A program made the position numbers and the translations under genes. Under the pieces are notes generated by a model. It saw nothing but the letters and a program-made list of their open reading frames with translations. It was not told the origin of the DNA and did not search any database. This document shows positions 9,458 through 18,135 of a stretch of DNA of 64,000 nucleotides, in pieces (position 1 is the stretch's first letter; the number at the start of each line of letters is the position of its first letter). The stretch comes from Caldicoprobacter oshimai DSM 21659 (GTDB taxonomy: Bacteria > Bacillota > Clostridia > Caldicoprobacterales > Caldicoprobacteraceae). The stretch spans positions 1 through 64,000 of the forward strand of contig JAGB01000002.1 of the NCBI GenBank assembly GCA_000526435.1. Direction: 5' to 3'.

Positions 9458-10201
9458 CTACTCACCTCCTTCAACGGGCCTGGCGTAACTGAAATTCACT
9501 TCCCCATAATAGCGGGGTATTTTTACATTATTAAGCTTTTTGATGCTGAACTCAAGGCCATAAAAGGTAAGTATATGATATATGCTATCAGGTCGTTCAA
9601 AATAATTGGCAAGGGCATCAGGGTCACCGATAGCATGAATGATAAACGGCGGGGCAAACCGTTGGCCTGCTCCAACGGTGATGGTAGGCCCACCGCAGCT
9701 TATCCTGGATGTGGCCAAAATCCTTGCACCATTTATAGCGATGGCCTCGGCACCCGCTGCCTTGAGCTCGTTGACCACCTCTAACAGGTCTATATCGTGC
9801 ACGATAAAATCAGAAATAGAATAAGGCTCATCCAGCATGATGGTATCTTTTTTTCGATCATTGAGTATGATCTCAATTCCAGGCCCTTCTAAATCAGTAA
9901 GCCCTGCCAGGATCCTTGCCTGTTCAAGCTGCTTTCTAATCTCCTCACCCCTATATATTCTTTCTGTAGCTTCATTTTCATAATTATTGAGTACAGCTTC
10001 TTTTTGGCGCAGGTCCTCTTTCAGTTCACGGTTTGTCTCCTGCAGAGCCTTAAGCTGGCTCATCAATTCCTGAATCTTGTACACAGAAGTTGTAACACCG
10101 ATATCATAGCCTATCCTCTGATTGTCAAAACACTTTACAATAAAGAAACTTAAAAGCATAGCCATAATGCTTAGAATCATCAAGTCCTTCCTTACTCTCA
10201 T
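9458..10201 (-). CDS. DUF881 family protein (YlxX/YlxW-like), downstream copy
   Basis: A 247-residue bitopic membrane protein: short cytoplasmic start (MRVRKDL), one membrane helix at about residues 8-25, a coiled coil (about 40-90) and an extracytoplasmic DUF881 domain with LTDLEGPGIEIILND, DLLEVVNELKAAGAEAIAING and TISCGGPTI-like core motifs. DUF881 proteins lie in division operons of Gram-positives; function is not established. It is a paralogue of the gene immediately upstream. Confidence 0.88.
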   Translation of the reverse strand: MRVRKDLMILSIMAMLLSFFIVKCFDNQRIGYDIGVTTSVYKIQELMSQLKALQETNRELKEDLRQKEAVLNNYENEATERIYRGEEIRKQLEQARILAGLTDLEGPGIEIILNDRKKDTIMLDEPYSISDFIVHDIDLLEVVNELKAAGAEAIAINGARILATSRISCGGPTITVGAGQRFAPPFIIHAIGDPDALANYFERPDSIYHILTFYGLEFSIKKLNNVKIPRYYGEVNFSYARPVEGGE

Positions 10202-10211
10202 TCTTTACCCC

Positions 10212-10940
10212 TCAACTCCTGGCATTTGTATCCTGAACGGGCTTTGCAAATTTATATTGAAAAGTTCCCCTGTATTTGGGAATCCTGATATTGTCCACCC
10301 TCTTGATGTTGATCTGCAAATACACGCCAAGGTCATCGGCAACTCCTCCCAGCAGCTTGAGGGCTGCCTCCAGCGTATCAGGATTTCCAATTGCCTTTAT
10401 CTCAAAGGGAGATGAATAGCGATTGGTATTTATGACTATATAGTCGCCTGCGTTCCGTATTTCAGTGGTGGCAATTATTCGCTCGTCATTGATTGCAATT
10501 GCTTCGGCACCGGCAGCGTTAAGCTCATTCACCAGCTTAAGTAGGTCATCATAGCGTACGTTCTGAACGATGGCATCCTGCCCCCATTCGTTTACGTGTT
10601 TAACATTGACAGTTACCACCACGCCAGGCCCCTGGACGTCCACAAGGCCAGCCAGCATCCTGGTACGCTCCAGCTCTTCATAAATCAGCCTGTTGCTCTG
10701 GTCTTCGCTCTGAACCGCATTCTCAAACTCCTTTATCCTCCTCTCATACTCCTGTATACGAGCTTCCAACGCTTCATTTTCCTGCTCCAACTTTTGTACC
10801 TGCCGCGTAAGTTCCTGGGTCCGCTGCAGTGACACGCTTCCCCCTACTCTTTGAACGTTTTTGAACTGGGCAGCCAAAGCCAAGCCTAATATCAAGCTTA
10901 CAACCGTCACCGATAACTGGGCGCTTAAAGATTTCTTCAT
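10212..10940 (-). CDS. DUF881 family protein (YlxX/YlxW-like), upstream copy
   Basis: A 242-residue paralogue of its downstream neighbour with the same plan: N-terminal membrane helix (about residues 8-25), a heptad-rich coiled coil (residues 35-85) and a DUF881 domain containing GLVDVQGPGVVVTVN and LLKLVNELNAAGAEAIAIN. Its start codon overlaps the divIB stop (ATGA), indicating translational coupling. The tandem pair probably acts together at the septum or membrane. Confidence 0.88.
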   Translation of the reverse strand: MKKSLSAQLSVTVVSLILGLALAAQFKNVQRVGGSVSLQRTQELTRQVQKLEQENEALEARIQEYERRIKEFENAVQSEDQSNRLIYEELERTRMLAGLVDVQGPGVVVTVNVKHVNEWGQDAIVQNVRYDDLLKLVNELNAAGAEAIAINDERIIATTEIRNAGDYIVINTNRYSSPFEIKAIGNPDTLEAALKLLGGVADDLGVYLQINIKRVDNIRIPKYRGTFQYKFAKPVQDTNARS

Positions 10941-11680
10941 TGGTTCACCTCTTCCTCCAAAGGTTTGAATACTGCCTGATTTGAAATGCTTACATCCAGT
11001 ATACCATTTACTCCCGCACTGTCAATTTGACGGAAATTTGGGGTTCTAAGCCACTTTAATTTTTTATCAACCTCTATAGCTTGTCCCAACCTTATAACAG
11101 TGCCATTCCGAGAAACAATATAAATATCGTCCGGGTCATCTATAATTATCTCCGAGATATCTTCCTCCAGTTGCTGCTTATATACCTCATCCAGCACGCG
11201 GCTTAAAGCCTTCATCTGATACGAATCAGCAACAGAAAGGGGCTTACCCACGGTACATCCTCGCAAGCCCAAGCCCTGTACCAGCGGATAAGGCATGTCC
11301 TCCAAATTATCATGTATCTCCATCACATAACCTTCTACATCTATGACAACATAAGAACCCAAATAAGGAATAGCCGCTACCGACTTCCTTTCCTCCACAT
11401 TGATGACAATTTCGTTGGGATATTTAAAATCGATAGATAAAACCTTTAAAAGAGGATTCGACTCAATCCTTTCTCTTATTTGCTCTCTATCTATTTTAAA
11501 AATATTTTGACCTAGGGGTATTCCTGCTATTCGAATAATATCAGCCTCTTTTATATTCTGATTACCTATAACAGTTATTTTTTTTACTTGAAACACCTCT
11601 GTCCCAATATATGCCATAGCAACCAGCACAGCTAACAAAAACAACAGCAGGAATAACCCTTTTCTTCTTCCGTTCCCCAT
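10937..11680 (-). CDS. divIB: Cell division protein FtsQ/DivIB
   Basis: A bitopic divisome protein of 247 residues: basic N-terminus (MGNGRRKG), one membrane helix (about residues 8-27), a POTRA domain (FQVKKITVIGNQNIKEADIIRIAG) and the FtsQ beta domain (YPNEIVINVEERK, YVVIDVEGYVM). It recruits FtsL/DivIC and the septal synthase. Its position between murA and the DUF881 pair fits the conserved dcw order. Confidence 0.92.
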   Translation of the reverse strand: MGNGRRKGLFLLLFLLAVLVAMAYIGTEVFQVKKITVIGNQNIKEADIIRIAGIPLGQNIFKIDREQIRERIESNPLLKVLSIDFKYPNEIVINVEERKSVAAIPYLGSYVVIDVEGYVMEIHDNLEDMPYPLVQGLGLRGCTVGKPLSVADSYQMKALSRVLDEVYKQQLEEDISEIIIDDPDDIYIVSRNGTVIRLGQAIEVDKKLKWLRTPNFRQIDSAGVNGILDVSISNQAVFKPLEEEVNQ

Positions 11681-11719
11681 AAAACTCCCTCGGCTTTACA
11701 TTTGCATGAGAGCTAAAAT

Positions 11720-12979
11720 TTAACCGTTTGTTTTCACAATATCAGCCCCTATGCCGCTTAAAGCAACCTCCAGCTGTTCGTAGCCTCTATCAATGTAAAA
11801 GGCGTTTTCCACAATTGTTTGGCCTTCGGCACGCAATCCGGCCAGTACCAGCGCAGCTCCTCCTCTCAAATCCTTGGCCACCACAGTAGTGCCCTTCAGG
11901 CTCCTGACACCATGTATAATGGCGGTCTGCCCGTCAATCCTGATATTAGCTCCCATCCTTACAAGCTCCGGCACATGCCTAAACCTGTTTTCAAATATCG
12001 TCTCTGTTATTATGCTGGTCCCTCTGGCCACCGACAACAGGCTTGTAAACTGAGCCTGCATATCAGTTGGAAACCCCGGATACGGTAAAGTCTTGATGTG
12101 TTCTATAGCCCTGAGCCGGTATTTTCCCTTCACCCTTACGCATGAGTCCTGCACATGAACAGTACAGCCTGCTTCCCTCAGCTTGTATATGATGGACTGA
12201 ACGTGTTCGGGTATTACGTTATCGATTAAGACATCGCCTCCTGTTATGGCAGCTGCAACCATATAAGTACCAGCCACGATGCGGTCAGGAATAATGGTAT
12301 ACTCTACTTCCCTAAAATCATTCTGCACGCCTTCTATCACTATAGTATTGGTTCCTGCTCCCCGTACATTCCCTCCCATGGCATTGATAAAGTTTTGTAG
12401 GTCCACAATCTCCGGCTCTTTGGCAGCGTTGTGGATAACAGTACGCCCTTTGGCCCTCACTGCCGCCAATATTATGTTCTCGGTAGCTCCCACGCTGGGA
12501 TAATCAAGATGAATAATTCCTCCTTCCATCTGGGGCGCAACACAATCCAGGTACCCATTCGATTCGTCTATAAGTACTCCCAGCTGCCTGAGCCCTTTGA
12601 GATGGAGGTCAATGGGGCGCTGCCCTATCTCACAGCCTCCAGGATATGTGATTCGCGCCTTCCCTGTCCTGGAAAGCATTGCTCCCAGAAATATTATAGA
12701 AGAACGAATCTCTCGGACATAGCAATCCGGTATGACCCAGCTGGTTATGGTAGAAGGGTCTATGATTAGATCCCGCCCCTCCCTTTTTACCTTGCAGCCG
12801 ATAGATTCAAGAATCAATATAGTCTTTTCAACATCAAGAAGGTTTGGGCAATCATGTAAAACAACTTGTCTTTCAGTCAACAAAACCGCTGCCAATATGG
12901 GAAGAATGGCATTTTTAGCACCGCCTACACGCAGCTTCCCCTCCAATCGCCTGCCGCCATTTATGACATATTGTGCCAT
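11720..12979 (-). CDS. murA: UDP-N-acetylglucosamine 1-carboxyvinyltransferase MurA
   Basis: MurA transfers enolpyruvate from PEP to UDP-GlcNAc, the first committed peptidoglycan step. K22-N23 in VGGAKNAILP and the catalytic, fosfomycin-reactive Cys116 in GGCEIGQRPIDLH are present; length 419 is normal. The start is ATG 12979 with AGAGGTG just upstream. That ribosome site is exactly complementary, within a 14-nt block, to sequence at 13063-13076, so it could be masked in the mRNA. It sits where murG would be expected to precede it. Confidence 0.97.
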   Translation of the reverse strand: MAQYVINGGRRLEGKLRVGGAKNAILPILAAVLLTERQVVLHDCPNLLDVEKTILILESIGCKVKREGRDLIIDPSTITSWVIPDCYVREIRSSIIFLGAMLSRTGKARITYPGGCEIGQRPIDLHLKGLRQLGVLIDESNGYLDCVAPQMEGGIIHLDYPSVGATENIILAAVRAKGRTVIHNAAKEPEIVDLQNFINAMGGNVRGAGTNTIVIEGVQNDFREVEYTIIPDRIVAGTYMVAAAITGGDVLIDNVIPEHVQSIIYKLREAGCTVHVQDSCVRVKGKYRLRAIEHIKTLPYPGFPTDMQAQFTSLLSVARGTSIITETIFENRFRHVPELVRMGANIRIDGQTAIIHGVRSLKGTTVVAKDLRGGAALVLAGLRAEGQTIVENAFYIDRGYEQLEVALSGIGADIVKTNG

Positions 12980-12981
12980 TA

Positions 12982-13076
12982 GTCACACCTCTTTTCACAA
13001 ATATCGTGCTCAATATTTTAGTATGTCTCAACCCCTTCACAATACCATGATATGCAGCTCCAAAAAGAGGTGTGAC
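12982..13076 (-). promoter_or_regulatory. Inverted repeat masking the murA ribosome binding site
   Basis: GTCACACCTCTTTT (12982-12995) and AAAAGAGGTGTGAC (13063-13076) are perfect 14-nt complements separated by 67 nt. On the mRNA (minus strand) the downstream arm contains the murA Shine-Dalgarno sequence AGAGGTG. Pairing would hide it, suggesting translational control; remnant ends of a small mobile element are an alternative explanation. Confidence 0.5.
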
Positions 13077-13092
13077 ACGGGGACCAGACAGG

Positions 13093-14202
13093 CTAACTTG
13101 CTTTAGCGTACTTTGATATATTGAGCAGCACTCCTATACTAGCCATGAAAATGGCCAGTGAAGACCCCCCAAAGCTTATAAAGGGAAGCGGCAAACCGGT
13201 AGGGGGCATGGATGCGGTCACCACCGCTATGTTTATAACTGACTGGATGCCTATCATGCTAATAATTCCGGCCGCCAACAGGCACCCAAAGAGGTCGGGA
13301 GCCGTAATGGCTATCCTCAAACCCCTCCATATCAGGGCAACAAACAGCGTTATGAGTAGAGTACAGCCTACGAATCCCAATTCCTCACCGATTATGGCAA
13401 ATATGAAGTCGGTTTCTGGATAGGGTATGTACAGATATTTTTGCCTGCTCTCGCCAAGCCCCATTCCAAATAAGCCACCCGCACCTAAAGAATACAGCGA
13501 CTGGATTATCTGGTATCCCGTTTCCAAAGGATCCTTCCATGGATCCCAAAATGCTATCCACCTGTCCATGCGATATTCAGCTGCCCTTATGAGGACAGCC
13601 GCACCCGCCGCACCAGCAGCCACCAAAAACCCGAGATGCCACAGCCTGGCACCCGCAACAAAGAGCATGACCATTACAAGTAGCACCAAACTTCCTGCGG
13701 TGCTCATATTGGGTTGCATCATGATAAGCCCGAACAGTATACCCGTTACCAAAAGGTAAGGTACCACACCTTTGAAAAAATACTTCATCTTATCTTTCCT
13801 TTGAGACATGCTATCGGCTAAAAACAACACCAGGGCAAACTTGGCAATTTCTGAAGGTTGAACGCTCAAGCCACCTATATTCAGCCACCGTTTGGCGTTA
13901 TTTCGTTCAACGCCCACAAAGAGCACAGCAACCAAAAGCGCTATGCTCAGCATGAGTAACAACTTTGAAAACTTTTTAAGCCTCCAGTAATCCAAGTTTG
14001 CCGTAAACGCCATGGCCAAAAAGCCGACAACCGCCCACAGGCACTGACGCTTAAAAAAGTAGTATTTGTCCCCCCACCTCATTTGAGCGTAGTAAAAGCT
14101 AGCGCTAAATACCATGATGGTGCCAAAGGCAACCAATATTATAACGGTAAGCAAAATGGGATAATCAAACGGTTTTTTGGCCTTTTTGGGCTTTTTGGTC
14201 AT
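13093..14202 (-). CDS. SEDS glycosyltransferase FtsW/SpoVE
   Basis: A 369-residue polytopic SEDS-family lipid II polymerase with about ten membrane segments. Family motifs are present: AKRWLNIGG...QPSEIAKFALVLFLAD, DPWKDPLETGYQIIQSLYSLGAGGLFGMGLGES, FIFAIIGEELGF and PPTGLPLPFISFGGSS. Position in the dcw cluster does not distinguish vegetative FtsW from sporulation SpoVE. It would pair with the class B PBP SpoVD encoded upstream. The start overlaps the murD stop by 4 bp. Confidence 0.93.
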   Translation of the reverse strand: MTKKPKKAKKPFDYPILLTVIILVAFGTIMVFSASFYYAQMRWGDKYYFFKRQCLWAVVGFLAMAFTANLDYWRLKKFSKLLLMLSIALLVAVLFVGVERNNAKRWLNIGGLSVQPSEIAKFALVLFLADSMSQRKDKMKYFFKGVVPYLLVTGILFGLIMMQPNMSTAGSLVLLVMVMLFVAGARLWHLGFLVAAGAAGAAVLIRAAEYRMDRWIAFWDPWKDPLETGYQIIQSLYSLGAGGLFGMGLGESRQKYLYIPYPETDFIFAIIGEELGFVGCTLLITLFVALIWRGLRIAITAPDLFGCLLAAGIISMIGIQSVINIAVVTASMPPTGLPLPFISFGGSSLAIFMASIGVLLNISKYAKAS

Positions 14203-15566
14203 TCAACTTCCCCCTTAAGAGCCCTGACAGCGCTCTTAAAGACTCTTCCCCTTTCCTCATAATCCTTGAACATATCCCAGCTGGCACAGGCCGGAGAAAA
14301 CAGCACGTTATAGCCCGGGGAAGCCAGGCTAAAGGCTTTCATCACGCTCTCTTCTACGCTGCTTACACGGTATACCCTGTCAAACCCTTTTTCTTTCGCG
14401 GTTTTGATCAGCTTATCTGCCGTCTCTCCCAGCACCACCATGTGGGTGACAGTTTTACCAAAGGCGTCGATGAACTCCTCGAAGCTGCTGCCCTTATCCA
14501 TTCCACCTGCAATGAGGACGGTAGGGCCTTTCATGGCCTGTATGGCTTTTATGGAAGCATCAGGATTGGTTCCCTTTGAGTCGTTATAAAACTTAACTCC
14601 GCCAATGGTATCTACATACTCGATGCGGTGCTCTACTCCTTTAAAGGTCTTCAGAGTAACAGCAATGTCTTCTGCCGTTGCTCCCATTACCCTAGCCATT
14701 AAAGAGGCAGCCAGAGCATTTTCCAGATTATGTGCGCCCGGTATGAATATGTCCTCCACGCCGCATATGGCTTCTTTTCCATCCCCTATATCCAGTACCA
14801 CCGTGCCATCTTCTACCCATGCTCCTCTCTTCAACGGCCTTAAGCGGCTAAAAAACAGAACTTGAGCTCGAGCCTGCGATGCCAGCCTCGCCGTTACTTC
14901 ATTATCTGCATTTAAAACCACCCAGTCATCAGAGGAACAGTTTTCAAAAATCCTCGCCTTGGTCGCTATGTAATTTTCCATTGTCTTATGGCGGTTGAGG
15001 TGGTCTTCGGTGATGTTAAGAATGGCGGCTACTCGAGGATGAAAGTTATATATCGCTTCTAGCTGAAAGCTGCTTACTTCCACCACCGCTATATCGTCTT
15101 TATTCATTTCTAAAGCCTTGCTGACAAACGGCACGCCAATATTGCCCACTACGTATACATTAAACCCGGCTTTTTTCAATATCTCTCCTGTCAGGGTGAC
15201 AGTGGTGGTTTTGCCGTTGGTACCGGTGATAGCAATAACAGGCGCCTTGCACAGCCTGTAGGCCAGCTCCAGCTCGCTTATGACCTCTCGCCCCAGACAG
15301 CGCGCCTTCTGAACAAAAGACGAATCAATGGGCACAGAAGGGCTTATAACGATCAAGTCCACTTTATCAACCAGGTCATCGGGCGTACCGCCAAGATAAA
15401 AATCCACATCAAGCAACTCAAGCTCTGATATAGAGTCGCCCAGCTGCTGCCGCGTCTTTATGTCGTTTGCTATAACCCTGGCACCCAGACTTCTCAACAC
15501 CCTGGTGACAGCAATACCGCTTCGCGCAAGGCCTACTACAAGCACAGTCTTCCCATGGTACGTCAT
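14199..15566 (-). CDS. murD: UDP-N-acetylmuramoyl-L-alanine--D-glutamate ligase MurD
   Basis: MurD adds D-Glu to UDP-MurNAc-L-Ala using ATP. The N-terminal Rossmann-like domain (GKTVLVVGLARSGIA) is followed by the ATP site ITGTNGKTTT, the Mur ligase central motif ILNITEDHLNRH and KFYNDSKGTNPDASIKAI in the C-terminal domain. ATG 15566 (MTYHGKT) is chosen because GGGAGGA precedes it closely; GTG 15581 is in frame upstream. Confidence 0.96.
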   Translation of the reverse strand: MTYHGKTVLVVGLARSGIAVTRVLRSLGARVIANDIKTRQQLGDSISELELLDVDFYLGGTPDDLVDKVDLIVISPSVPIDSSFVQKARCLGREVISELELAYRLCKAPVIAITGTNGKTTTVTLTGEILKKAGFNVYVVGNIGVPFVSKALEMNKDDIAVVEVSSFQLEAIYNFHPRVAAILNITEDHLNRHKTMENYIATKARIFENCSSDDWVVLNADNEVTARLASQARAQVLFFSRLRPLKRGAWVEDGTVVLDIGDGKEAICGVEDIFIPGAHNLENALAASLMARVMGATAEDIAVTLKTFKGVEHRIEYVDTIGGVKFYNDSKGTNPDASIKAIQAMKGPTVLIAGGMDKGSSFEEFIDAFGKTVTHMVVLGETADKLIKTAKEKGFDRVYRVSSVEESVMKAFSLASPGYNVLFSPACASWDMFKDYEERGRVFKSAVRALKGEVE

Positions 15567-15652
15567 ACAATCCTCCCGCACAATTGCTGTTTTTGCTGGT
15601 TCTCTAAAGCTTACACCACTATACTCTAATCACTTTAGTTCAAAGCAATGAT

Positions 15653-15682
15653 ATTATACTTCACCACTGTAATCTATCTCAA
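15653..15682 (-). promoter_or_regulatory. Possible internal promoter before murD
   Basis: TTGAGA (15682-15677), 18 nt, TATAAT (15658-15653) lie in the 195-bp mraY-murD gap, the largest gap in the mur block. This could give extra transcription of murD and downstream genes. Confidence 0.4.
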
Positions 15683-15760
15683 GTATTCCAGCCTTTGTCA
15701 GCGTTCAATCCTGTGCATCGGCCGTAAAACAAAAAACACCAGATAATGCCTGCTTTTTCT

Positions 15761-16750
15761 TCATATGGCTAACAAACCAATAAGGCACAGTAAAGTAGTA
15801 GCTATCATGAACATAGTGACCACCTTGGGCTCGCTCATGCCGGTAAGCTCAAAATGGTGATGAAGCGGACTCATGCGAAACACTCTCTTGCCGGTCAGCT
15901 TATAAGACGCCACTTGTATTATGACCGATAACGCCTCTGCCATATATACACCGCCAATTATAGGTAAAAACAGCGGCAGCTTAAGCAAAATCGCCAGTGC
16001 TACCACTGCTCCGCCCAGCCCCATTGAACCGGTATCACCCATAAAGACCTGTGCAGGATAGGCGTTGAACCGCAAAAAACCCAAACATCCTCCTGTCACA
16101 GCGCCTGCAAACACCATAAGATTGTCATAGTTTACCGCCATATACTCCAAACCTTCCTGTCGCATAGAGGACGCCAGGTATGCTGCCAAAATGCTGAACG
16201 TTGCCGCCACTATAAGGGTAACACCCGAGGCCAGGCCATCCAACCCATCATTTAGGTTTACGCTGTTCACCGTACCGACTATTACAAATGTCATCAACGG
16301 GATGTACATAATGCCCAGGTCCCATTCCGACTTAAAGAAAGGGATGGTCACAGCGCTGCCCAGGTGATTGTAGGCATAATAGGAAAACACGACTCCGATG
16401 GTGATCTGTGCCAGCAACTTTTGGTAAGCCTTAAGCCCCAGCGATCTGCGCCTGGCTATCTTGATATAGTCATCCACAAATCCTATGAGTCCAAATCCCA
16501 ACATCACCAGCAAAGCTGCCAACACAAAATCCAGGCTGCCCCTGGCCAGCATGAGAGACGCCACGCAAATCGGTATTAGAAATATTACCCCTCCCATAGT
16601 AGGAGTACCAGCTTTTTGAAGATGAGTTTGGGGACCCTCATGGCGCACGTGTTGTCCAAATTTAAGCCTTCTCAGCATCGGTATAGCAACTATTCCCACT
16701 GCAAGCGAAAGCACAAATGATATTATTACTGCATATATCAGTGATTCCAA
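15761..16750 (-). CDS. mraY: Phospho-N-acetylmuramoyl-pentapeptide-transferase MraY
   Basis: MraY makes lipid I by transferring phospho-MurNAc-pentapeptide to undecaprenyl phosphate at the membrane. The polytopic 329-residue protein carries the Mg/catalytic motifs GFVDDYIKIARRRSLGL, SVNLNDGLDGLASG, FMGDTGSMGLGG and the HHHFELTG loop. It starts at UUG 16750 inside the murF 3' end (13-bp overlap), so translation is coupled. Confidence 0.96.
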   Translation of the reverse strand: MESLIYAVIISFVLSLAVGIVAIPMLRRLKFGQHVRHEGPQTHLQKAGTPTMGGVIFLIPICVASLMLARGSLDFVLAALLVMLGFGLIGFVDDYIKIARRRSLGLKAYQKLLAQITIGVVFSYYAYNHLGSAVTIPFFKSEWDLGIMYIPLMTFVIVGTVNSVNLNDGLDGLASGVTLIVAATFSILAAYLASSMRQEGLEYMAVNYDNLMVFAGAVTGGCLGFLRFNAYPAQVFMGDTGSMGLGGAVVALAILLKLPLFLPIIGGVYMAEALSVIIQVASYKLTGKRVFRMSPLHHHFELTGMSEPKVVTMFMIATTLLCLIGLLAI

Positions 16751-18135
16751 GGTTTATAACCCCCTTTTAAGAGGTAGGACACCACTTCTTCCATCCTCAT
16801 CCCACGTGACCCTTTCACTAATATTGTATCACCGCTATGGACAATTGTGCTTAACAAGTTTATTACATCTTTGTTACAGCTACAGTGATATATGCTTGAA
16901 GGCGGCATACCCGCCGCTTGTGCTTCCATACCTATCCAGCGGCTAGCCTCTCCACGGGTGATGAGCAAGTCAACTTTGCTTTCCACCACCGCCCTGCCCA
17001 CCTGGCGGTGACCTTCCTCGGCATAATCTCCCAATTCCAGCATATCTCCCAGCACCGCAATCCTGCGCACAGCCGGCATGTCCTTGAGCACCGAAAGAGC
17101 GGCTTTCATGGAATCAGGGCTGGCGTTGTACACGTCATCGATCACCACAACGCCTTCCTGGGTCTCAAAAATATTAAGCCGCATATTGCCTGTCTTAAAA
17201 GCCTTTAGAGCCTCTCTCATCTCTTGAAAGCTTATACCAAACAGCCGCCCCACAGCGATGGCCGCCAAGCTGTTATATACATTGTGCCTCCCAGGCAGTG
17301 AAAGCTCAAAGGGATACTTCTCATTATCGCTTATCAATTTAAATTTAACACCTGGTTGTCCTGTACTTATATTCACGGCTCTGAAATCTATACCCTCTCG
17401 TGTGCCAAAGTATTTAAATCCAAAGCTGAAGCACTTTTTTACTTCCCACAGCAGGTCGTCATCTGCGTTCAATACGGCAATCCCATTTCCGGGGAAATAA
17501 TCGAAAATTTCCAGCTTTGCCTTAAGTATGTTTTCCCTGCTGCCTAGCTTTTCTATATGCGACACGCCTATGTTGGTGATCACTCCCACGCAGGGAAGGG
17601 CTGCTTCAGCCATTCGATGAATCTCCCCGAATCCGCTCATGCCCATCTCCACTACCGCTATCTCATGATGGCGCTGTATCCTAAATAATGTCAGCGGCAA
17701 GCCAATTTCGTTATTGAGGTTACCTTCGGTCTTGAGAACATTGTAACGCGCCGAAAGCACACAGTGTATCATGTCTTTGGTAGTGGTCTTACCCGTACTG
17801 CCGGTCACCGCCACCACTGGAATATTGAACTTCTTTCGATAATAGCCGGCAAGGCGCTGAAGAGCGGCAAGGGTATTATCAACTTTAATCACACTTATAC
17901 CCTCGGGAAGCCGATCCAGCATACGCTGTGTAAGGACAGCCTTTGCACCTTTTTCTACCGCCTGATGGATGAAGTCATGGCCGTCAAATCTCTCGCCTAC
18001 TAAGGGTACAAACAGCTCTCCCGGCTTTATCGTCCTGCTATCGGTGCTCACCCCTGTTATAAAGCCCATTATATGGCCGCTTAACAGCGTCCCTTTTATG
18101 GCCTCCAGCACCTCTTGCATCGATACGGGTTCCAT
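16738..18135 (-). CDS. murF: UDP-MurNAc-tripeptide--D-alanyl-D-alanine ligase MurF
   Basis: MurF attaches D-Ala-D-Ala to complete the pentapeptide. The ATP site VAVTGSTGKTTTKDMI, the FKTEGNLNNEIGLPLTLF-like segment, GMSGFGEI and ITNIGVSHIEKLGS, and DDVYNASPDSMKAAL in the C-terminal domain identify it; about 465 residues. ATG 18135 overlaps the murE stop (TGATG). Confidence 0.96.
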   Translation of the reverse strand: MEPVSMQEVLEAIKGTLLSGHIMGFITGVSTDSRTIKPGELFVPLVGERFDGHDFIHQAVEKGAKAVLTQRMLDRLPEGISVIKVDNTLAALQRLAGYYRKKFNIPVVAVTGSTGKTTTKDMIHCVLSARYNVLKTEGNLNNEIGLPLTLFRIQRHHEIAVVEMGMSGFGEIHRMAEAALPCVGVITNIGVSHIEKLGSRENILKAKLEIFDYFPGNGIAVLNADDDLLWEVKKCFSFGFKYFGTREGIDFRAVNISTGQPGVKFKLISDNEKYPFELSLPGRHNVYNSLAAIAVGRLFGISFQEMREALKAFKTGNMRLNIFETQEGVVVIDDVYNASPDSMKAALSVLKDMPAVRRIAVLGDMLELGDYAEEGHRQVGRAVVESKVDLLITRGEASRWIGMEAQAAGMPPSSIYHCSCNKDVINLLSTIVHSGDTILVKGSRGMRMEEVVSYLLKGGYKPWNH

